The position numbers and the translations under genes are program-made. The notes beneath the pieces are model-generated. The model saw only the letters and a list, made by a program, of their open reading frames with translations. It made no database searches and was not told the DNA's origin. Below are positions 18,594 through 25,498 of a DNA stretch of 25,498 bases, piece after piece; within the stretch, counting starts at the first letter, position 1, and each line of letters opens with the position of its first letter. The stretch lies in contig ATSW01007610.1 of the NCBI GenBank assembly GCA_000444245.1, forward strand, positions 1 to 25,498, read 5' to 3'. This stretch comes from Botryllus schlosseri. Its lineage: Eukaryota; Chordata; Ascidiacea; Stolidobranchia; Styelidae.

Positions 18594-18868
18594 TGTAAGA
18601 AGTGAATGTCCGTAAGTTTGAAATCACAGCTAAACCAGACTGGAAACTTAGTGGTTTTCGAGAATAAGTTAAGCATGATTAAAGGATTTTTAGCGTGAAT
18701 GGAAAATCTTATCCGATACATGGATGAAATTAGTAAAAAATTGAATGATGTGCGAAAAGAGCAAATTGACTCAGTAATAATGCCAATCCCAAACTTTTGT
18801 GGGTGTTTTTAAGAGTTTCCACTTGAGGACTGGCCAGATTTAATGTAGCTTTTACCATGGCTATGGCT
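18594..18868. other. 5' flank of the hAT transposase
   Basis: This AT-rich sequence upstream of the transposase ATG shows no terminal repeat. It may contain the element's 5' untranslated part. Confidence 0.35.
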
Positions 18869-19493
18869 AAGTGTTGCCACTCAAGGTTTGTGAAAAAACA
18901 CTAGATTTGCCAACTAAAATAACACCAGATCGACAAAAAATACACTGGTTTTGAATTTAGGTTGAATCCATTGCATCAATTGTAAAATACGAGGGGAATG
19001 CATTGACTAACACCAATGAATTTACGAGAATACTTTTTAAATGACAAATTGATCACATTTTCTGAAATCTATGCATTTCCCAATAGCAAATTTGATTTTT
19101 TTTTGGTCTAAACTAAAACAGATTCTCGCGATTAAAATAACATCCAATCCGAGCGAGAGATACATAATTGTTGTCATAATAACTTCACCTGTACTAGGAA
19201 ATGCCGATTAGATTAACAAACTGCCAGTCGTGGTCTGGTAAAAGATTCAACATGAAGTCCCGAAAATGATGTTCTCACGGTTAGTCCCGAATACACATCG
19301 GCATCGCCATGCATATTTATGAATGGTGTCGAGAATCATGGGTTATTCTCAGGATCTACACTCTGGGCACTCTGCTAGTGATAGAAAATAGAGGCAGAAA
19401 CGCACTAGATTTGCAAAATTTTAATAAAAAATACACTAGGTAAAGCCAAAATATACTAAATCTACTGTAAAATCACTAGCAGTGGCACCACTG
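18869..19493. mobile_element. CAGTGNTGCCACT-ended hAT-like MITE, copy 1 (625 bp)
   Basis: The left end AAGTGTTGCCACT and right end AGTGGCACCACTG are inverted repeats with few mismatches. A second copy begins at 24213. Both share blocks such as ACACTAGATTTGCCAACTAA, AGATCGACAAAAA, ACACCAATGAA and CTAAACTRAAACAGATTCT. CACTAG-type motifs recur near both ends. There is no coding capacity. The CAGTG terminus suggests hAT, but the flanks (ctatggct / ctgacgat) do not show a convincing target duplication. Confidence 0.75.
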
Positions 19494-19581
19494 CTGACGA
19501 TTTCCATTACAGAGACCCACGTGGCACTCCAAAGTAAACAATAAACATACAACGGGGAAACCCGGCGTGAGATCTCTAGAT

Positions 19582-20002
19582 CAACTTAGCAGAGATGAGC
19601 ATGGATTAGGATTAGGTTTTGAAAAAACAGGATTTGTGAAATTTTGTCGGATTTGGATTAGACATTTCTTTCAGAACGGATTTGGATTGGATTTACCTAT
19701 TTTCTGGGAGATTGAAATGTCGTGTGGCGAATGGCGACAAACTTTAATCAGATCAGTTATTAATGTACTTATGGTTACTAAGTTATCTNNAATCAAGTGA
19801 ATCGTTGGTTGTGAAAGAAAATTTTCGAATCNCTCCNTTGCATAAATTAGTATTTTTTTCTGAATTTCTAGTTGGAATCNGATTAGGATTGGACATGGAC
19901 TTGAATANGAAAGAGTTATGGATTAGGATTTGGATTTGGATTTGAAGATTTGGATTGGATTAGGACATAGAAATTTCAAATCCGCTCATCTCTGCAACTT
20001 AG
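19582..20002. mobile_element. 405-bp hAT MITE with perfect 8-bp TSD
   Basis: The element spans 19590-19994 with perfect terminal repeats CAGAGATGAGC and GCTCATCTCTG. Identical 8-bp duplications caacttag lie at 19582-19589 and 19995-20002. Subterminal regions on both sides are rich in GGATTAGGATT / GGATTTGGATT motifs. There is no coding capacity. It contains several Ns. Confidence 0.92.
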
Positions 20003-20509
20003 AGACACGACGCATCATTGACATACTGATCGCCATCGTCATTTTATTAAAAATTTTATCAAAGCAATACACCACAAGATTGAAATGTAATGAAAAGATG
20101 GGCGGGTGCCGAAACGACTTGGAGTTGTCTTTGAATCGGACACCCACCTTGACCTACAGCATGTAAAAGAGGAGTGCATAGTATACTGGATAAAAGAAAG
20201 GCTAACATAAAAGTAAAAGCAACAAAAAATGAATGCGGGATGTGTAGGTAAGGTAGGCGATGTTTAATGTTGATATGTCAGATTGTGGTCCAGTGATCTT
20301 GAGGGCTTGACTTCCATACTGGGACTTGATATATCTAGATATCCCTGGATTACCATACGTCATCCTTTAGGAGGATTTGTCCTCCTTTTGCAAGAAATCG
20401 AAAATGTCCTCAGAGGACGCCCAAATGTTCTCCTTTTCTGGCATTCGTCCACCTTTCTAGCCGTGACAGTAAGGCTATACATGACAACTAAAATTGCCAG
20501 AAATGACGC
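20003..20509. other. Spacer with two short hairpins
   Basis: AGGAGGATTTGTCCTCCT (about 20370-20387) is a 7-bp stem with a short loop, and GTCCTCAGAGGAC follows at about 20407-20419. The stretch may be an uncharacterised repeat. No gene is supported. Confidence 0.4.
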
Positions 20510-20795
20510 TAAGGGTGGGTTTCAAAAAGTTGTCTTAATTTAGACCTGGCTTAAGGCCAGTGAATGACTTGCCCAAGACGCCAGGCGTCGGCGGTCTTAG
20601 ATCGGTTTCAAATGTCAATTTGGCACCGGGCTCGGCCAAGTTTGTTAGTTGCGAGTAATTACTGTCGCTGTAGCGAGTTCAACACGGAACCGAGGCCAGA
20701 TTGTTATTGTTTCTTGCGAGTTGCTCGCTGATGTTGAGTATAGCGATGCAGTGAAGGAATATGGAATTGCTTGAGTTGTTGAAATTTACGGACGG

Positions 20796-21289
20796 ATGAT
20801 CAGAACGGAACCCCGAGGAAGTAACTGGCAGATGTTCAGCACGTTATCGCAAAGTATTCGAAGAAATAGTGCGGCTGTGATTCCGATTTTTGAAGACACA
20901 ACTGCCCAGCATTTTGGCATAACTAATGAAGATTATGCTCTTGGAGATGCTGAATATCCACTGAGGACTGACTCACTTACTCACGCCACTATTTTGCCCA
21001 AGAACTTTGACAGAAATAATTCACTATTGTTTTCATACATATTGTTACCCGCTGGCAGAGCGCAGTGCTTTCTGTGTTGAAGAAAATATCTCGCGCATTG
21101 GCTGAAAAACCTAAGAATATCGATATGACAATAGCCTGCCTCTGCCTTCACAATCAGAGCAATGCAGACAAGGCAGATGGAGCTGAATTTGATGACATAC
21201 TGCAACTGGAAGCGTTGAACGCACTCGCACGGTATCGACTCCTACAGAGAAATCTGCACGACAACGCAGGATCTAGAGATTTTTTCTAG
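20796..21289 (+). pseudogene. HARBI1-like transposase, C-terminal half, decayed
   Basis: NSAAVIPIFEDTTAQHFG, then YALGDAEYPLRTDSL, match the HARBI1/DDE_Tnp_4 region around the second catalytic Asp (human HARBI1 WLLGDSSFFLRTWLMTPL). A second frame from about 21065 carries KPKNIDMTIACLCLHN, matching the SPEKxxxIxxACCVLHN motif, and an acidic tail (DDILQLEALNALARYRLLQ). The two parts are in different frames. The N-terminal half with its CVDGT motif is not seen here, so it cannot be active. A possible VCD-containing fragment of the family lies near 23625-23710. Confidence 0.82.
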
Positions 21290-22559
21290 CTAGCATTCAT
21301 GGGTATTCTTGTTTGCCAGGTTGGAATCCCGGTACGTTTAGCGCAATATCTTTGGTGTGCCAAGACGGTTCTCGGCGTCACACCTGTGTGCAGTCAGTAG
21401 AATCTTTGGTGTGCACGGGACACCGATTCCATATTGGCTTGTTTGCAATACATCCGATTACATTCAAAAACATACTCGTGCTTTATTTCTTGTGACACGT
21501 TAAAATGAGGTAAAATGAGCATTATGGCTTTAAGTAAGTTCAAGTTCATAAACTTGTGACACAAGATAGCGAAGTTATTGCAAGGGGCTTGGAAAACTGA
21601 AGCAGGCAATCATGAACAGCTGAACAAAATTGAATCAAATGTACAAAAGACATGTTTTGACTCTAGATTCGGCTAGCGTAAAATTAATGTTGTTCAGCAT
21701 CTTCTATAATTATTAACGTTGAGACCATGCTCAACTTGTTTCATTCTCTTCTGCTTCATCACTGATTTTCAAATCTTCGCTGCTTCATAGTTGACTTTGG
21801 GCCTGGACTTCGGTGAGCTGTTTGTAGAGATATAACTGATGAATTTCGAACAAATTGTTAAATTTTTACACTGTTGCTATCCATACAAAACTCAATAGTC
21901 TATTGCAAACCATACGAATGTTAATAGCAATAATAATGAGATAACAAACATACAATTGATGACCCAGTAAAAATGCAAATTTACCTTGATTTGGTTGGAA
22001 AAGTTGCTGCCAAAACAACTAGCAGATGCAGCTCCCAACTGCTACTCCATAAGTTGGCAGATCAGATGGGTCAGCATCTATCAAAAAACAACTTATCAAG
22101 CATGGTGTAAATATGAATGGAAATGACATACTTACCGCCCAGTGTTGGTATCACCGTGTGAGGAACTGGATAAAGCTCGAGCAAAGTGCTTTCAGAAAAA
22201 CCTTTAATATAAAAGAAACTGGATATTGGTATGCGCATTCACACTCACATATACAGATAGATTGATAAATACCTATTTGATGGCTTGGCATATCACTGCT
22301 TGTTTGATTTTCTCCGTGTTCCAAAAGAATGGTGCTATCATTTGTTTCACAGCCTGCAGCTCACTCTGGTGCCACATTGCACAGCAATATAATAATTTTT
22401 ACATTGACTGATTATGCTACTATGATGATACTATGATGATACTATGACTGGGTAGCAAATCTGTGAAAATCAATATTGAATTGACATATATCTCAAAAAA
22501 TTTGGATTACTGTAGCGTTAGCATGTACTGCACTTTGAAGATTATTGGCATATATATCA
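21290..22559. other. Interior of the Harbinger element, nothing coding recognised
   Basis: The sequence is AT-rich with short ORFs only. A 12-bp unit (ACTATGATGATA) repeats about three times near 22415-22447. Confidence 0.45.
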
Positions 22560-22750
22560 CTTCACATCAATGGCCCCTTTAAGCTGCATACATGCGCAAA
22601 TGCGCAGTGCTGACACGGTTTATGCACACAGAAAATCTGAAGTCATGACCCTTTTTTAGTCGTTACGCACTGTTTTCCGAGGGTCTGCGTAGTGAGTTCT
22701 TGAGTGTACGCACAGACTCGTCAAAAATTAGAGGGAACATTGCTTCACAT
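22560..22750. mobile_element. 175-bp Zaphod/Tip100-like hAT MITE, perfect 8-bp TSD
   Basis: The element spans 22568-22742. The left end CAATGGCCCCTTTAAGCTG and inverted right end CAATGTTCCCTCTAATTTT resemble the CAGTGTTCCCTCTAA ends of Zaphod/Tip100 hAT elements, including the subterminal TGCGCA-rich stretch. Identical duplications cttcacat lie at 22560-22567 and 22743-22750. It is nested inside the Harbinger element, so it is younger than that element. Confidence 0.92.
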
Positions 22751-23948
22751 CTATAGCAATTCACTAACAACTTCATGCAAAGTCATGTCATTTTTCTTTC
22801 CGAAACTTCTGGATCTTTATCCACTATGCTGAAATTCGGTGCGCGTGCAGTGACAGGAATATCAATACAATGCTGGTTGAATAGACACATATTGATCAAA
22901 GTTCCATGTAGTCGGCACTATTCTAGAAAGTAGCAGTTAAACATATTTATGACAATGCTCACAGGGGTGGAGCGAAAATGGATATTGGGGGAACCCTGCA
23001 ACCAATCACAGTTGCGTGCAAGTGGTGCAACATTGATTAGGCTCAACGAAATGAGCATGATACATATTTTCCATTTTCTGGTGACGCGTCGTGTGTTCAC
23101 TTTTTGGCTATAACCACAGCAAAGCCAAACTGTCAAAACGTCAACGCGCCTAAGTTAAAAGACGTAACCAGTCGAGAAAACTATAATGATGAGTTGACGT
23201 AGCACGTAGGCTATCAATAAAGGATCTGTTGATCTGCCGCAACCTAAAATCTCATCTTGGGGCTTCTTCGATACATTCACTATATTAACTGATGTTCCCC
23301 ATGACCACTGATCAGCATCATTACCCGTAGCGAATTCATATCGCTGACCTTTCTTTACCAAAATGGGGGGGATTCGCAAGTCCAACGCTAGGCACACCTT
23401 TACGTCTTACCCCAAATATCACTTCCAGTGTCTCGTAACCATAGTCATATCATATTCGTAACCGAATCGATTGGAGCCAGCAAACGCGGGTTATGGTGGT
23501 CATGGGGAACATTGCTTGATACTATATGGAAGAAGTGCTGATGTGTCCTGTGTGCCTCAGGGCTCTGGCTATCCATTTGAATTGAAATCCGTTCAGTATA
23601 CGAAGACCCCTGCAGCATTCCACTGTAAATCCCACTATAACGGTATACGATACCGTCACGTTTGTGATATAAACATTGTTCCAAACTGCCTGACATCAAT
23701 ATACAATGATCTAATCTGATTTGCCAAGCTATACATCAGAAGAACGGCCAGTATCCTTCAACAAACAGCACAACAGTTATCAGCACTGTTGACTTCAGCC
23801 TACCCCCTAGCTGGCTTGGATATCTGTCTTAACAAAGCGCACGCTGGAGGGGAAATCCCATCAAGTCACAATTTTGAAACCGACTTCAGCCTGAGGGGTG
23901 TAGCTTAAGCCCGACGACGGGCCTAAGTCGACTTTTTGAAACCCACCC
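22751..23948. other. Right part of the Harbinger element
   Basis: No intact gene is seen. CTTCAGCCT-containing blocks at about 23790 and 23884 form a short direct repeat. + strand codons near 23625-23710 (HVCDINIV context) may be a remnant of the transposase core. Confidence 0.4.
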
Positions 23949-24212
23949 TAAATATGGATTTCGGCGGCAGAACCGTCACGACGTTGACTAAAAAAAGGGT
24001 TAACGTCAACCGAATTTACGCGAGAGCCGGTCTTTTTTATTTTAGTCAACCCAATAATAATTCCAGTAATTTTTTTTTCAAATTACTCGTTTTTTCGTCC
24101 GCTATCATATCTTTTGTAACTTTTAAAATGTGTCGAGTTTTTCGGATCTCCAAATTTGGTCACCCCAAATAATTAGATTGTGATAGTAGTTTAAACCTTC
24201 ACAAGCAGCAAC

Positions 24213-25143
24213 CAGTGCTGCCACTCGAGGTCCGTGAATAAAAACACTAGATTTGCCAACTAAATAACAGATCTACAAACTACTAGATCGACAAAAATTA
24301 CACTATAGTTTTGAAATTTATGGCAAATCTATTGCATTAATCCTAAAATATGAGGGGGGCTGCATTGATAAACACCAATGAAGTTACGAGAAGACAACAA
24401 ATGACAAATTCATGACGTTTTCTTTGATATATTTCACATCAGATACTATTTATAATTATTTATTTCCCCATAGCAAACTCAAATTTTTTCTGCTCTAAAC
24501 TGAAACAGATTCTGGCGAAAATAAATAGTATAAATTACATTCGATTGAGGGATATAAAAATTGGTGGAGCGTCATACACTCACATATCAGTTAGTGGTTT
24601 TCAAGCTTTTCCACATTAAAAGGATCAAAGCCAAATCACTACAGGCAAGCAATAATCTCCTTGCAAAATTGGACTTGAACGTTAATATGACGTCGCACCA
24701 TTTTTCAATTCGAATATTGCACCCCAAGACATTTACATCCTCAACGACACCAAGAATACATATCTGAGTGTATATCCCAGGATTACACAGAATATGCAAT
24801 TCATGAATTGGCCAGGCAATTTGGGCAAGTTATGATATTCGCTTCTCACATCGGTTCCCTTTTTGGACTTGCAATCTGGTCTCACGCTAGGATCTTCGCT
24901 CAGCCAGTGATAGAAATGAGCGACAGCAAGGAATGTACGCATTGGGTCTGTTCTTGTTCTAAATGAGCAAGTGTGGACGGATAAATAAGTATTATTCCTC
25001 GAAGTATATATTATGTAAAGCACATCAAAATAACATTTTCATTTAAATGTAATTTTTTCATGACGAAACACTACATTTGAAGAATATTGATTAAAAAATA
25101 CACTAGAACATCAGGTTAAGTCGAAATAATACACTAAATCCAC
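24213..25143. mobile_element. CAGTGNTGCCACT-ended hAT-like element, copy 2 (right end not seen)
   Basis: It starts CAGTGCTGCCACTC and follows copy 1 through the shared blocks. It ends in AAATACACTA..ACACTAAATCCAC, the equivalent of copy 1 about 30 bp before its end. It is longer than copy 1 (about 930 against 625 bp), with extra interior sequence at about 24560-25070. Its terminal bases are replaced by a hAT-like end at 25153, so it is either cut off or interrupted there. A 96-codon - strand ORF inside is not recognised. Confidence 0.7.
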
Positions 25144-25152
25144 CCTAGGAGT

Positions 25153-25498
25153 AGGGCTGGGCACAATGATTCGAGTACTCGAATCTGAATCGAGTATTAA
25201 TTTTAATGATTCGAGTCGAGTAGTAAAAGACGATTTTTTCGAGCACGGAAATTATAAGCTCCTCGCAACTGAAAGTTAATTTACTAACGAATATTATAGT
25301 TTTTATACTACGTTCCACTGAGGAAGCCTTGAGACCTTGATGTGCCGTGTTGCAGCATAAGAGACACTGTACAAAGTTACGATTGTTACTGGAAATAACC
25401 AGCACCGTAACTGCCGCACCCCAAACCCCCCAATTGGGGGGGGCCCGAGCTCGAAGGGGGCCCAAAATTATTTCGTGAATTAGCATAAATCATAGAGT
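25153..25498. mobile_element. hAT-like MITE end, runs off the window
   Basis: TAGGGCTGGGCACAATG followed by alternating ATTCGAGTACTCGAAT-type palindromes is typical of TAGGGCTGGGCA-ended hAT MITEs in animals. The partner end would be beyond the window. A run of C/G palindromes (CCCCCCAATTGGGGGG, then GAGCTC) lies at about 25425-25463. Confidence 0.55.

Larger units (their letters stand above)
20510..23951 (+). mobile_element. PIF/Harbinger element, about 3.4 kb, TAA target duplication
   Basis: The element spans 20513-23948. The left end GGGTGGGTTTCAAAAAGT is matched by an inverted right end, an 18-bp perfect repeat extending to about 25 bp with two mismatches. It is flanked by TAA at 20510-20512 and 23949-23951, the 3-bp target typical of PIF/Harbinger. 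It carries a decayed DDE transposase near the left end on the + strand. No convincing Myb/MADF partner gene remains. A 175-bp hAT MITE is inserted in it at 22568. Both ends are still precise, while the coding part is clearly decayed. Confidence 0.88.

Noticed and set aside
16100-18868. Terminal repeats of the element carrying the BED-hAT transposase
   Set aside because: Several CAG-starting candidates on the left (16391, 16677, 16771) have no inverted match on the right, so element limits are left undefined.
18869-19493. Right end of the transposase-bearing hAT element
   Set aside because: The sequence at 18869 is in left-end orientation and pairs with 19493, so it is a separate insertion.
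23471-23719. Second half of the Harbinger transposase on the + strand
   Set aside because: Only a short VCD-containing stretch resembles the family and the order relative to the C-terminal half is reversed; too weak to call.
24733-25023. 96-codon - strand ORF in copy 2 of the CACTAG family
   Set aside because: No recognised motif; copy 1 lacks the region, so coding function is not supported.
1-25498. CRISPR arrays, bacterial promoters or operons
   Set aside because: The window is clearly eukaryotic (spliced Par-3, animal DNA transposons); no such arrays are present.

Overview
The window looks like nuclear DNA of an invertebrate animal, from a draft assembly with scattered single Ns. Its main content is the 3' two-thirds of one intron-rich gene on the + strand. 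By its exon peptides this is the polarity scaffold Par-3 (PARD3/Bazooka), a family known only from animals. Mobile DNA of at least five DNA-transposon families fills many introns and almost all of the downstream half. No LTR, LINE or virus-like element was recognised.

Region 1 (about 1-14,600): fifteen exons between 660 and 14087 chain in one consistent reading frame of about 888 codons and end in a TAA stop. Family landmarks appear in the expected order. They are the aPKC target segment (FRQSISEKR, exon 1733-1909), the KSSSLESL PAR-1/14-3-3 segment (exon 5170-5444), the NESFRAA block (6569-6659), the Lys-rich block and coiled coil (8697-10555), and a Ser/Arg/Pro-rich tail with the stop (13313-14087). 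The N-terminal oligomerisation domain and the PDZ domains must lie upstream of the window. The stretch 1-613 carries an open frame of uncertain status. Introns hold a 483-bp hAT MITE, an 866-bp TA-flanked MITE, a three-copy repeat with one inverted unit, SINE-like sequence and fragments of hAT ends. One intron has a GC donor, and one 54-nt intron is an in-frame potential exitron.

Region 2 (about 14,600-25,498): this part is mostly transposons. It holds a second, older copy of the hAT MITE (14614-15077), a tRNA-like SINE (about 15820), a nearly full-length BED-finger hAT transposase on the - strand (16781-18593), and two copies of a CAGTGNTGCCACT-ended family (18869-19493 and 24213 to about 25143). 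It also holds a 405-bp hAT MITE (19590-19994) and a 3.4-kb PIF/Harbinger element with TAA target duplications (20513-23948). That element carries a decayed HARBI1-like transposase and has a 175-bp Zaphod/Tip100-like hAT MITE nested inside it. A further hAT-like end starts at about 25153 and runs off the window.

There is no operon logic here. Par-3 is a host gene, and the rest is a layered transposon landscape whose perfect target duplications allow relative dating. The points most worth following are two identically spaced PAR-1/MARK motifs in adjacent exons, the run of symmetric phase-1 exons around the aPKC site, the GC-AG intron with an alternative read-through end, and an intact-looking BED-hAT reading frame that has lost its C-terminal catalytic block.
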